This document shows positions 43,982-53,030 of a stretch of DNA of 64,000 nt, in pieces. Under the pieces are notes generated by a model that was not told the origin of the DNA, did not search any database, and saw only the letters and a program-made list of their open reading frames with translations. Position 1 is the stretch's first letter. Each line of letters begins with the position of its first letter. Origin of the DNA: Sorangium cellulosum So0157-2 (GTDB taxonomy: Bacteria > Myxococcota_A > Polyangia > Polyangiales > Polyangiaceae); assembly GCF_000418325.1 (NCBI RefSeq), contig NC_021658.1, positions 7,516,001 through 7,580,000 on the forward strand, written 5' to 3'. Made by a program: the position numbers and the translations under genes.

Positions 43982-44757
43982 CCGGCGCCGTGGAGCTCGC
44001 CCGCGAGAGCGGGGCGTATCTCGGGAAAATTGCAAGCGACTCCCTCGTGCGCCCTGGGGGCGTCTGGGCCCGAAAGCTCGTCGACCGCCTGCTCGCGAGT
44101 CGGCCGATCGAAGGCGCGCTGGCCGACGCTGCAGCCTACCGCGCATTCGTCGAATCCGTCGTCGCCGGGGCGAAGGAGATGGCGTTGTGGGGCAAGATCG
44201 GGCCGGAGGCGGCCGACGCCTTCGCCGGATGGATGGACCAGTGCTGGAGCGCGCTGCGGGGCGCCTCAACGAATCAGGACCAGCCCTCCCGGTTCACCCT
44301 CTTCGTGTTCCAGCTGCTGTCGCCCGTCCACCCACGCGCAGCCCCGGACTCCAGGCCGGCCGACCCTCGCACCTGGTGGGCAGCGCTCGAGCGACTGGCC
44401 TGCCGGATCGTCGACGAGGGCAGTCCGGCGGACATCTTCCCTCTCGTCTTCGAGCTCCGTGAGAGCAACGTCCTGCGGTGTCTACGCGCAGGCAGCCTCC
44501 GCACGTTCATAGACCACCTCGCTGCAAGGGTCGACGGGGAGCCCCCCGGCGTGCTCCACGCGAACTCGGACGTCATGGAAAGCTGGCCTTGGATCCTGAT
44601 CTACGCCTCCGAGGTGCTCGAGGCCGTCGCGCTGGCCGACGATGCCGATGCGCGCCGTCACGAAACCATCTCCAGGATCCTTGAGAAGTGGGCTAATCCA
44701 CCGCTCAGCCTGGACCGCGCAGTGCGAGCGGCCCGGCGTCTCCGGACAGGCAGCTGA
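43918..44757 (+). CDS. Hypothetical helical protein next to the protease operon
   Basis: 279 residues from a GTG. All-helical by composition (ALADAAAYRAFVESVVAGA, IGPEAADAFAGWMDQCW, FRESNVLRCLRAGSL-like strips), Trp-rich, with no signal peptide or membrane helix. It converges on the trypsin-like gene, with stops 7 bases apart. The first residues may belong to a longer protein whose front half is the preceding frame. I do not recognise the family. Its position next to a CHAT/trypsin operon makes a role in that system conceivable but unproven. Confidence 0.55.
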   Translation: MESHFRPLERAWLARPRSAPLTGAVELARESGAYLGKIASDSLVRPGGVWARKLVDRLLASRPIEGALADAAAYRAFVESVVAGAKEMALWGKIGPEAADAFAGWMDQCWSALRGASTNQDQPSRFTLFVFQLLSPVHPRAAPDSRPADPRTWWAALERLACRIVDEGSPADIFPLVFELRESNVLRCLRAGSLRTFIDHLAARVDGEPPGVLHANSDVMESWPWILIYASEVLEAVALADDADARRHETISRILEKWANPPLSLDRAVRAARRLRTGS

Positions 44758-44763
44758 GGAGCG

Positions 44764-45933
44764 CTACCCGCCCTGGTTGGCTCTCAGGATCTCGTCCAGC
44801 AGCGCCCGGTCCTCCTGCCGCCCGCTCTTCCCCAGGTCGTCGAGCACGGCGGACATCAACGTGCCCACGTTCGCCCACGCCGTCGTCTTGCCCTGGTACA
44901 TGACGTTGTCGACATGGTCCCACTTCTTGTGGAGCGCGACGACCTGCCACCTGTCATCGAACACCGGCGAGCCGGAAGATCCAGCCATCGTGTCGGTGAA
45001 GTACCAGAGATCCGTGCCCTGGACGCGGGTCACGAGGTTGTTGCGGCACGCGACGCGCTTCGGCGCGCCCTCCGGGTGCTGGATGATGTTCACGGCCGGG
45101 TATCGCCCGGGATCGGCCGGCAGCGCAAAGGGCGCCCGCGAGACCCGCAACGGCCGGCGGCCGACGTCGACCGGCGCCTCGAGACGGAGGATCGCATAGT
45201 CGAGCGGGCCCGTGTGCGGCGAGAACGCCTCCAGCCTGGCGACCCGGGCCTCGGTGGGGACAGCGCCCTTCTCGTCGTAGTCGAACTCCGCCACGACGCT
45301 CCTGGCCTGGAGCTCGAGATCTCCGATCGACGCGGGCGGCTCTTCGGCCAAACGCGCGACGATCACATGGTGATTCGTGATGATCAGGCTCCGCGTGAGC
45401 AACCAGCCCGTACCACGGTAGCGGCGCGGCTCCCCGGCCGCGTCCAGCGCCGGCTTGCCGCCCTCGACCCGGGTGACCTGCAACCGCGCCACCGCCCGCC
45501 CGGCCTCCACGCCGCCCCGGAGGAACGCGAACGGGAGCATGTCGTCCCGGTGGACGATGCGCTCCTCCTTGCCCGGCAGCGCGTCGCGGAACCCGGGCTC
45601 CGGCGCCGCGCCGGCGGCGCGCGCGCTGACGTCCGCGAGCGCCCGGAGCACCACCCCCGCCGCCTTCGGGAACGCGGCCGCGAGCGAGGCCGCGTTCTGG
45701 AGCCACACGGAGAACGGCACCGAGCCGTCGGTGAGCCGCTCGACCGTGTTGAGCCGCTGCAAGGTCGTGAGGAGGCGAGCGTTGGCCTGGCCGCCGTCGG
45801 GCAAGCTGCTGGCGAACGCCGGCGACAGGCCCTCGAGCAACGAATCGAGCACGCCCGATCGAACCATCCCAGCGTCGGTGAACGCCGCGAAGAGCTCGTG
45901 AATGCGGGGCTGCGGGAGGTAGTGAAAGCTCAT
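44764..45933 (-). CDS. Trypsin-like serine protease with N-terminal adaptor-like domain
   Basis: 389 residues from ATG 45933 (AGGAACG upstream). The N-terminal ~85 residues (HELFAAFTDAGMVRSGVLDS to SVWLQNAASL) form a helical domain resembling that at the start of the CHASE2-like protein of the same operon, and probably an effector-associated (death-like adaptor) domain. The protease domain has the full triad: His in TNHHVI (~189), Asp in LDYAILRL (~245) and Ser in GSSGSPVF (~322). No signal peptide is seen, so it acts in the cytoplasm. Proteases of this architecture are effectors in myxobacterial and cyanobacterial conflict systems. It is the last gene of the operon, 102 bases after the CHAT gene. 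Confidence 0.85.
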   Translation of the reverse strand: MSFHYLPQPRIHELFAAFTDAGMVRSGVLDSLLEGLSPAFASSLPDGGQANARLLTTLQRLNTVERLTDGSVPFSVWLQNAASLAAAFPKAAGVVLRALADVSARAAGAAPEPGFRDALPGKEERIVHRDDMLPFAFLRGGVEAGRAVARLQVTRVEGGKPALDAAGEPRRYRGTGWLLTRSLIITNHHVIVARLAEEPPASIGDLELQARSVVAEFDYDEKGAVPTEARVARLEAFSPHTGPLDYAILRLEAPVDVGRRPLRVSRAPFALPADPGRYPAVNIIQHPEGAPKRVACRNNLVTRVQGTDLWYFTDTMAGSSGSPVFDDRWQVVALHKKWDHVDNVMYQGKTTAWANVGTLMSAVLDDLGKSGRQEDRALLDEILRANQGG

Positions 45934-46035
45934 CGTTCCTGGCTCACCTTCGGGCATCGTCCGCGCGCATGGCCGCGCCTGCAACGCAGCGCCCTTCCGC
46001 GGCGCTGGACATGAACCGCTCCCCGCGACGCGGCC

Positions 46036-49000
46036 TCACGCCGGGCCCTCCCCGGCGCCCACGATCGAGAACGCTCCCCAGCTCGTGGCCTGCGGGAAGC
46101 TCTTCCGCGCGCTCGCGTAGGCCTGACGCGCGGCCTCCATCACCGTGAGGCCGCGGTTCAGCCCGTCGTGCAGCGCGCGCATCCACGCGGCCGCGGCGTC
46201 CGCCGGCACCTCCCAGGGCGTCGAGATCACCGCGCGGGCCCCGGCGAACAAAAACGCCCGGTCGAGCGCGGGGACCCCGGAGGCCGACGGGTGCACCTGG
46301 AGGCCGCTCATGCACGCGGAGAGCACCACGAGCGGCGCGGCGAGCGTCAGGTGGCTGGCCGCGCCGGGGCTCAGGACCTCGCCGCCGCGGAGGACGATCC
46401 CCGTCCCGGCCGCGTCGAGCCAGCTCACCCGCCCGTGCGACGAGACGTGGATGCGCCGCGCGCGCGCCATGGCCGCCGTGACGGCGGGCACCGTCGCGGC
46501 CTCGTCCCACAGCAGGCGCTCGGCCGCGAGCCCGCGCAGCTCCGCCTCCGTGCCGACCGCGACCATCTCGCCGATCGCGGTCCGCGACGTGTCCGCCGTC
46601 ACGGGGACGCCGACGATGAGGCGATCCCCCTCGCGGTTCGACGGGCGGCCGAGCATCGCGCCGAGCGCCCGCAGCGAGGGCGCGTAGAGGAGCGGATTGC
46701 GGAGCGCCAGCGGCTCGCCCGCCACCGGCAGCAGGTGCAGCCCCGCGGCGCGCTGGTTCGCCGACGCCGCCAGGACGAGCGGACGATCGCGCTGGGTCTC
46801 GCGGCCGAGCCACTCGGCGAGCGCGCGCGCAGGGCCCTCCGGCGCGCCCCCGCTGGACACCAGCTCCAGCGCGCGGCTGAGCCCCATGCCGCTCGCCGCC
46901 ACGGGGAACGCGCGCGTGCGGAGGCCGCCCCTGCGCGACCAGACGAAGCCCTGGACCGAGCCCGGGATCCCCACGTCCGCGAGCATGACCACCGCCGCCT
47001 CGCCCCCGAGCGCCTGCGCGATCCGGTCGAGCTCGAGCGGCGGCGGCGCGAGCGGCCGCCCGCTCCCGCCCTCCTGCTCGTCGCGCAGCCAGCGCAGCTC
47101 GTCCATGCGATCCAGCGCGGTGAGGGCGTCGCGGTCCTCCAGCGCCACGCGCGCCCGCCCCCCGTAGCCTTCGGCGAGCGCGCTCATGGTCGCCCGGTGC
47201 CGATCGCGGCGCTGCCCCTCGCCGAGCCGCGCGCGGAGCACGCCGATCGCCCGCTCGTAGGCCGCGGCCGCCTCGCCGCGCTTGCCCTCGGCGGCGAGCA
47301 CCTGCGCCTCCAGGACCTGCGCGCGGTAGGGCTGGCTCCGGGCGATCGCGGAAGAGAACGGATCCGCGCGCCACGCCTCGAGCACCCCGCGCGCCTCGCG
47401 CGCGACCCGGAGGCGCTCGCACGCGGCGATGTACCGCTCCCGCCGGGTGGCGAGATCCTGCCGGTGCAGCATCGCGTCGAGGTAACGCTCCACCAGCGAC
47501 CCCTGCCCGGCCGACGCGGCGGCGAGCGCCTGCTCGCGCTCGCGCAGCTGCGCCTCGAGGACGGCCGGATCCGCCGGGTACCCCTGGGCCGCGGCGATGA
47601 GCTCGCGCAGCTCGCGATCGCCGCGCGCCGCCGCGATCGCCGCGGGCGCATCCCCCTGGGCGACGTAGGAGAAGATCCGCAGCGTCAGCCGGACGCGCTC
47701 GACGAGCGCGTTGGGACCGCCGCCCACGCCGAGCAGGCCGCCGGCGGCGGCGAGCTCCGAAAAGACCTGGAGCCGCTCCTCGACCTCGCTCCACGGCGCG
47801 CCCAGCTGCGCCATCGCCGCGGCCTCCTGGGACGAAAGCCCCGCCCGCACGGAGCTGATCGACAGGATCGATTGGTCCACGAGGCTCGCGGCGGCCCCGC
47901 CCTTGAGCCGTTGCGCGGCGCCGTACTGCTGGTAGCCGCGGACGGCGGCGTCGAGCGCGCGGTGGCTCCGCGGCGCGAGGCGGAGCTGCTCCTGCGGGAG
48001 CGACAGCGTGTCCACGAGATCCACCGAGGTCGAGGCGAGGCGGACCGCCTGATCGAGGTAGCCGTGCGCGATCGCCAGATCGGTCGCCTTCTCCGTGAGC
48101 GCGACGCCGTCCGCGTAGCGCTGGCCGAGGTGGAACGCCTGCTCCGCGAGCGCCGCCATCGCCCCGAGCGCCGCGGTGCTCCGGCCGAACGCGCCGGCGC
48201 GCTCGGTCAGCTCGAGCCCGCGCTGGAACTCGGTCATCGCCGGCCCAGGCCGGCCGTCGGTGAGGTGCGCGGCGGCGGACAGCACGGCGGCGCCGGCCGC
48301 CGTCGCGGGCGCGCCCAGCCCGCGCAGGCGCGCCTCGGCGCGGTCGATCCGCGCGCGCGCCTCGGCCGTGCGGCCCTCGTTGAGATCGAGGAACGCGAGG
48401 GTGAGCGCGCGCTGCGGCTCGAGCAGCGTCCCGGCGCCGAAGGCCGCGTCGTCGGCGAGCAGCGCGCGCGCCGCGGCGATCTCCTCGGCGCTGGGCGCCC
48501 GCTCCAGCGGCGGGGGCAGGCCTTCCTTGTACCAGGTGGCCTTGTCGGGGGGACCGCCGAGCACGTGGACGTCGGCGCTCATCACCCCGCCGTTGGGCGC
48601 GAGCAGCCACTCGGCGCGGAGCAGCGCCACCGCCGCGCGCAGCCTGCCCTCCGCCTCGGGCGGCGGCTCGGCCGGGTTCAGCGACCAGCGCAGCACGCGC
48701 ACCACCGGATCGTCCCCGACCACGTCGAGCTGCTTCGCGGCCTCCGCGTCGAAGCGGTCGGCGTCGCCCGGCGTGACGAAGTAGTGCAGCGAGCGGAAGC
48801 CGGCGCGGATGAAGCGGACCCGGGAGGCCGTGTGCCAGGCCCACGCGGCGCGGCGCAGCGGCGCGGGGACGCGGGGCAGGGCTGCGCGTGCGCCTTTGCC
48901 GAGCCCCTCGACGTCGACGTCGAGCCCTTTGCTCCGCAGCGCGTCGAGGTGCACCACCCGCTCGAAGGTCGAGTGCTGCTCGGTGATCACGAGCGCGCGC

Positions 49001-49374
49001 AGCACCGCCGTCGCCGCGGCGCACCCGGCGTCCTGCCCGCACCGGGAGGCGGCCCGCTCCACGGCGGCCCGCGCGGCGGCGAGCGACCCGCCGAGCAGCT
49101 CGATCTGCGCCGTGGCCAGCCCGCCGCGCCAGCCCTCGGGCTCGGCCCGGCCGAGCGCCTCGGACGCGCGCCTCGCGGCCGGCAGGTCGGCGAGGGGCAG
49201 CTCGGGCACGAAGCCGTCGCCGATCGCCGTCCAGAAACCCTCCCAGGCGCGCCCGGCGTCGACCGCGGGCGCCGCCGGCGCCGCCGGCGCCGCGGGCTGG
49301 GGTGCCCCGCAGGCGCCGAGCGCGCCGAGCGCGAGCAGGCCGGCGAGCATCCTCGCGTGAGCCGCTCGGTTCAT
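46036..49374 (-). CDS. CHAT-domain (caspase-like) lipoprotein with long helical repeat region
   Basis: 1112 residues from ATG 49374, which overlaps the upstream stop (ATGA). Lipobox LGALGAC gives an acylated Cys near residue 22. Residues 40-780 are TPR-like helices. The C-terminal CHAT domain holds the His of IHVSSHGRV (~980) and the Cys of VVLSACMSG (~1021), the dyad of the caspase/separase-like clan, plus the typical ending RAVISTPWEVP and FPQATSWGAFSIVG. CHAT proteases are usually cytoplasmic effectors, as in gasdermin and CRISPR-linked systems; a lipoprotein form would face the periplasm. Partner genes encode a receptor-like protein, a secreted protein and a trypsin-like protease, all co-directional. 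Confidence 0.88.
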   Translation of the reverse strand: MNRAAHARMLAGLLALGALGACGAPQPAAPAAPAAPAVDAGRAWEGFWTAIGDGFVPELPLADLPAARRASEALGRAEPEGWRGGLATAQIELLGGSLAAARAAVERAASRCGQDAGCAAATAVLRALVITEQHSTFERVVHLDALRSKGLDVDVEGLGKGARAALPRVPAPLRRAAWAWHTASRVRFIRAGFRSLHYFVTPGDADRFDAEAAKQLDVVGDDPVVRVLRWSLNPAEPPPEAEGRLRAAVALLRAEWLLAPNGGVMSADVHVLGGPPDKATWYKEGLPPPLERAPSAEEIAAARALLADDAAFGAGTLLEPQRALTLAFLDLNEGRTAEARARIDRAEARLRGLGAPATAAGAAVLSAAAHLTDGRPGPAMTEFQRGLELTERAGAFGRSTAALGAMAALAEQAFHLGQRYADGVALTEKATDLAIAHGYLDQAVRLASTSVDLVDTLSLPQEQLRLAPRSHRALDAAVRGYQQYGAAQRLKGGAAASLVDQSILSISSVRAGLSSQEAAAMAQLGAPWSEVEERLQVFSELAAAGGLLGVGGGPNALVERVRLTLRIFSYVAQGDAPAAIAAARGDRELRELIAAAQGYPADPAVLEAQLREREQALAAASAGQGSLVERYLDAMLHRQDLATRRERYIAACERLRVAREARGVLEAWRADPFSSAIARSQPYRAQVLEAQVLAAEGKRGEAAAAYERAIGVLRARLGEGQRRDRHRATMSALAEGYGGRARVALEDRDALTALDRMDELRWLRDEQEGGSGRPLAPPPLELDRIAQALGGEAAVVMLADVGIPGSVQGFVWSRRGGLRTRAFPVAASGMGLSRALELVSSGGAPEGPARALAEWLGRETQRDRPLVLAASANQRAAGLHLLPVAGEPLALRNPLLYAPSLRALGAMLGRPSNREGDRLIVGVPVTADTSRTAIGEMVAVGTEAELRGLAAERLLWDEAATVPAVTAAMARARRIHVSSHGRVSWLDAAGTGIVLRGGEVLSPGAASHLTLAAPLVVLSACMSGLQVHPSASGVPALDRAFLFAGARAVISTPWEVPADAAAAWMRALHDGLNRGLTVMEAARQAYASARKSFPQATSWGAFSIVGAGEGPA

Positions 49375-50312
49375 GGCGCCACCTGCACCCGCACGCCGGA
49401 GAGCGAGCGCTGCCACGGCTCGGGCAGCCCCTCGGGCACCGCCGCCTCCGCCGCCTTGCGCGCGCGGCAGATCTCTCCCGCCGCGAGCAGCCGAGCGGCC
49501 TGCTCGAGCGGCGTCAGCGCGGCCAGCTCGGCGTCGAGCGCCTGCTGCTCGCGCGCGCGCTCCGCCGCCGGAACGCGCCGCAGCTCGGTCGTGACGACCG
49601 CGCGCACCGGGCGCCCGGACTGGCGGAGCGCGGCCTCCGCGGGCAGGGACAGGTAGGCGGGCTGTCCTTCGGGGCGGGAATCGAGGACGAGCACCTCGAG
49701 GACCACCGACGTCGCGCCGCCGAGCCCGAGCGACGCCAGATCGACGGTCGGCTGATCCAGGAGGCGGGGCGCGCCGATCAGGGCCCCGCTCGCGGATCGA
49801 GCGCGCAGCGCCAGCGGCCGGCCCGTGGGGATCTCCCACTGGACCGTGCCCTTCCACTCCGTCACGGCGAGCGACGCCGGCGCGACGAGCCGCGGCTGCG
49901 CCGGGGCCGCCGCGGCCGCGGCCGCGGCGCCTGGCTTCTTGTCGGACTTCATCACCCCCGAGTGGCGCGCCCCGCCGAAGAGCAGCTCGAACATCTGCTG
50001 CATGATGCGCAGGGCCGAGGGCGCTGCCGGCGGCGCGGGCCGCGGGGGGATGCGCGCCGCCTTGCCCGGACCGAGGCGCAGGAGCTCGCCGCCCCAGCTG
50101 GTGACCAGCGCGTCGCCGCGGACCACCTCCACCTTGTCGTCGACCTTGAGCGTGATCCCGGCCCCCACATTGCTGCAGTCGACCGGGACTCCGTTGACGG
50201 TCACGTGAAGCTGGCAGCGCCAGAGGCGCGGCTCGCCGACCTGAGCGGCGGCCGAGCCGGCCGTGAGGAACGACAGCAGCATCACCACCGCGCCCACCCC
50301 CCAACGCATCAT
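49371..50312 (-). CDS. Secreted protein of the CHAT operon
   Basis: 313 residues. A signal peptide (MMRWGVGAVVMLLSFLTAGS, cut near AAAQ) leads to a beta-rich segment with two Cys (LWRCQL, VPVDCSNV) and a FecR-like strip KVDDKVEVVRGDALVTSWGG. A Pro/Ala linker, a second beta region (EWKGTVQWEIPTGRPLAL) and a helical C-terminus (AREQQALDAELAALTPLEQ) follow. It starts five bases after the receptor-like gene and overlaps the CHAT gene. As an exported protein between a transmembrane sensor and a lipid-anchored CHAT protease, it may be a ligand, inhibitor or substrate; I cannot choose among these. Confidence 0.75.
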   Translation of the reverse strand: MMRWGVGAVVMLLSFLTAGSAAAQVGEPRLWRCQLHVTVNGVPVDCSNVGAGITLKVDDKVEVVRGDALVTSWGGELLRLGPGKAARIPPRPAPPAAPSALRIMQQMFELLFGGARHSGVMKSDKKPGAAAAAAAAPAQPRLVAPASLAVTEWKGTVQWEIPTGRPLALRARSASGALIGAPRLLDQPTVDLASLGLGGATSVVLEVLVLDSRPEGQPAYLSLPAEAALRQSGRPVRAVVTTELRRVPAAERAREQQALDAELAALTPLEQAARLLAAGEICRARKAAEAAVPEGLPEPWQRSLSGVRVQVAP

Positions 50313-50316
50313 CGTT

Positions 50317-51687
50317 TCACCGCCCTTGTAGCCTCTGCATCACCGCGCTCGCCGCGGCCACGACGAGGAGAGGCCAGACGGGAACAGTGTAACCTGTGCT
50401 CGTCGCCACGACTACAGCGGCGACGCCCGTGCCCGCGAGGATCGCCGCCGAGAGGCGCTTGGCCTTGCGCGCGCGGGCGGCGAGCGCGCCGACGCCCAAC
50501 GCGAGCCACGGCCACGCGGGCAGCGCCCAGCGCAGGCCCCCGCCCGCCGCGCACGCGGCCACCATCGCGTGCGCGCGCGAGGCGGTGGTCGACTCCCGGC
50601 CGAGCGGCGGGACGTACAGGTGCACGCGCCCCTGCTCCTGCTGCGGCCGCCATTCGGTCATGGAGCCGCCCAGGACGACGTACGCCTCCCGGAGGCGCGC
50701 GTCGCCGTCCGCCGCGATCAGGCCCGCATCGACGGACTGCACCGTGTCGCCGCACTGCCCCTCCGTCAGCGGGAGCACGGCCTCGGTCGCGAGGGCCGGG
50801 GGCGCTGCCGCGACGAGCAGCAAGGAGAGCGGCGCCGGGTCCCCCATCGGCACGCCCGTGACCGGCTGGCCCAGCAGGCGCGAGCCGAGGACGAAATCGC
50901 TCTCGCCGACCCCGCCGCCGGCCGCGTCGACGAGCGCGGGCGCGGCGCCCCGCGGCAGGACGACGCGCACCGCCCGATCGCGCGCCCGGACGATGGCGCT
51001 GGACAGGGCCTCGATCTCCTGCGGGCGGCGGTCGTCGGGCTCGAGATCGATGGCCAGCGCGACCGCGCGCGGGTTGCCGGCCGAGAGCCGGTCGAGCACC
51101 TCGGCCACGCGCTCGAGGGGAACCGGGTAGTCCGAGAACTTCGGTTGATGGGGCTGCGCCGGCCACCGAGCGTCGGTGTCCGCGGTGATCTCGACGTTGA
51201 TCACGGGCCGGGGCGGGGCTCTCGCGATCCAGCCGCCGATGCCGGCGACGAGGGCGAGGATCGCCAGCGCCGCGGGCGCGTGTCGCTCGAGGCGGACGAC
51301 CCAACGAGACACGGCGGGGCTCGCCGTGCCCTTCGGGCCCCGAACCCCCGGTGTGCCGGTGTCCCATGGCGGAATGGGAAGGGACTCCGCGTGTTTGCAG
51401 CCCTCGATAGCGCTGTTGAGGGTCTTCTGCGCCGCCTCGCTCGCCAGCGTGAGCGAGCGGGCGTTCGTCAGGTAGAGCGCGAGAGGGAGGTTCCCGTCGT
51501 GCTGCGGCCCCCTGGTGTTCAGCGCCATCAGGTCGGAGCGCAGCAGCTCGACGGGTTTACCGGTGCTCGACAATCCGGCGACGATCGTGGCGTCGATACC
51601 GCCGAGCAGCGCCTCACGGTTGAAGAGCTGGGCCGACACCAGCGCCTCGTGCACGGCGTCGATCTGCTCGATGCTCAGGATGCCCAT
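50317..51687 (-). CDS. CHASE2-like membrane receptor with N-terminal adaptor-like domain
   Basis: 456 residues from ATG 51687. Residues 1-95 (EQIDAVHEALVSAQLFNREALL to LPLALYLTNARSLTL) form a helical domain similar to the N-terminus of the trypsin-like protein in the same operon. A transmembrane helix lies near 155-175 (APAALAILALVAGIGGW). An external domain (~175-395) has VAEVLDRLSAGNPRAVALAIDL and alternating strands, and the end carries closely spaced hydrophobic segments (AWPWLALGVGALAA, AAILAGTGVAAVVVA, VWPLLVVAAASAVM). One helix, a sensor and three terminal helices is the CHASE2 layout, here without the usual kinase or cyclase. I infer that the cytoplasmic N-terminal domain relays the signal by homotypic contact. 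Confidence 0.75.
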   Translation of the reverse strand: MGILSIEQIDAVHEALVSAQLFNREALLGGIDATIVAGLSSTGKPVELLRSDLMALNTRGPQHDGNLPLALYLTNARSLTLASEAAQKTLNSAIEGCKHAESLPIPPWDTGTPGVRGPKGTASPAVSRWVVRLERHAPAALAILALVAGIGGWIARAPPRPVINVEITADTDARWPAQPHQPKFSDYPVPLERVAEVLDRLSAGNPRAVALAIDLEPDDRRPQEIEALSSAIVRARDRAVRVVLPRGAAPALVDAAGGGVGESDFVLGSRLLGQPVTGVPMGDPAPLSLLLVAAAPPALATEAVLPLTEGQCGDTVQSVDAGLIAADGDARLREAYVVLGGSMTEWRPQQEQGRVHLYVPPLGRESTTASRAHAMVAACAAGGGLRWALPAWPWLALGVGALAARARKAKRLSAAILAGTGVAAVVVATSTGYTVPVWPLLVVAAASAVMQRLQGR

Positions 51688-51857
51688 GCTCGCGGTGCCT
51701 GACGGGCCCTCTCTTGCGCCATGATCGTATCGAAGCGAGAGGTTCGCAAGCGGCAAGGGCCGTCTTTACCGGGCGCTGTGACCTGGATACGGGCTCCGGC
51801 GCGGCCGGCGCCGGTGGATGCGTCAGCGATGCCCGACGGTGTTTCCAATGCGCGCGG

Positions 51858-52805
51858 CTAGCCGGAGGCCGGCGCGACGGCGGACACCGGCCCCGGCGGC
51901 GCTTGCGGCCCCGGGCCCGGCGGTACGGCGACGGGCGCTGTGCCGGCGGCCGGCGGGGGCGCGCCGGGGCCGGTCGGCGCGGGGGCGTCCTCGGCATCGT
52001 CGGGCTCGGGCGCCACGTCGCTCGCCCCTGTCGCGCGGCCGCCGCGGCTCTTGTAGATCGACGGCGCGATCGTCGCGGCGTCCCCCTCGTTCCATCGCAG
52101 GTAAGCGACGGCGCGGCGGATCTGGTCGTAGGCATGAACGAGCAGCGCGAACGCGCGCGCCCGGTGGTCCGCGGCCTCGGTCGGCCCGGGTCCCTTGCCG
52201 TGCTCCCTGATGCCGAGGGCGGCGAGCAGCTGCGGCCCGATCTCGCCGGCGCGCTTCACCTCCGCCTCGGTCGCCGCCGTCTTGCGGGAGATCTCGGGCC
52301 AGCTCCCGCCGAACAGCGCCGAGAGCGCGACGAGGTCGTTCGCCGTATCGATGTGTCCCTGCCCTGCGCGGATCTCCGCGACCGCGTCCGCGTCGAGCAG
52401 GCCGCGGCGGGCGAGCGCCTCGGCGTCGCCGAGCAGGTTCTCGCGCAGCGGGACCGCCTCGGCGAGGAGCGGCTTCAGCTCGCTCTCGGCGGCTCCGGTG
52501 GACAGCCACAGGAGGTGCGCATACCAGGCGGCGAGCGCGTAGGTCTCGAGCCGGTCGAGCAGCGCGAACTCGTGCTTGGGCAGCGCTTCCGCGATGGCGG
52601 GGCGCAGCGCGAGGAGGCCGGGGAGCACGCCGAGCACCTGGGCGACGGCGCGGGGGATATCGAGCTTGATGGCGATGAGCTGGTCCGGGCTCAGCGCCTC
52701 GATCTCGGGGAGCGCCCTGTCGAACGCGGCCGCCGCCTGCGGCGGGGCCGCGGGCTTCCTGGGAGCGGGCTTCTTCTTGGTCACCGGAGTGGAACTTTTG
52801 GCCAT
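51858..52805 (-). CDS. Helical protein with basic N-terminus and Pro-rich tail, function unknown
   Basis: 315 residues from ATG 52805 (GAGGTG upstream). A Lys/Pro/Ala-rich histone-like start (PVTKKKPAPRKPAAPPQ) is followed by about 210 residues of amphipathic helices (ALPEIEALSPDQLIAIKLDI, YALAAWYAHLLWLS, AEIRAGQGHIDTANDLVAL, ALLVHAYDQIRRAVAYLRW), and then an acidic to Pro/Gly/Ala tail. No signal peptide. It is upstream of and co-directional with the CHAT operon, with 170 bases between. Proteins of this style are common in myxobacteria next to unknown operons. I recognise no domain. Confidence 0.7.
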   Translation of the reverse strand: MAKSSTPVTKKKPAPRKPAAPPQAAAAFDRALPEIEALSPDQLIAIKLDIPRAVAQVLGVLPGLLALRPAIAEALPKHEFALLDRLETYALAAWYAHLLWLSTGAAESELKPLLAEAVPLRENLLGDAEALARRGLLDADAVAEIRAGQGHIDTANDLVALSALFGGSWPEISRKTAATEAEVKRAGEIGPQLLAALGIREHGKGPGPTEAADHRARAFALLVHAYDQIRRAVAYLRWNEGDAATIAPSIYKSRGGRATGASDVAPEPDDAEDAPAPTGPGAPPPAAGTAPVAVPPGPGPQAPPGPVSAVAPASG

Positions 52806-53030
52806 GAGGGGAACACCTCTCGTTGATGTCCCTCGCCGGACGGCGGAGGGACACGAACGCCATGCTCCCTGCCCCCCGGCGCTGGACGCGATGTGAGCGC
52901 CCGGTGCGTACCGGACGTGCCGGCCAGGGGTAAGCACCTGTCGCTATGCGTCAACGGAGCAGGCAAGAATGCGACGACTGGCCGCCGGGCGTCGGGATCT
53001 TGCGGATGGGCAGCGCAGGTGCCGAGGCGG

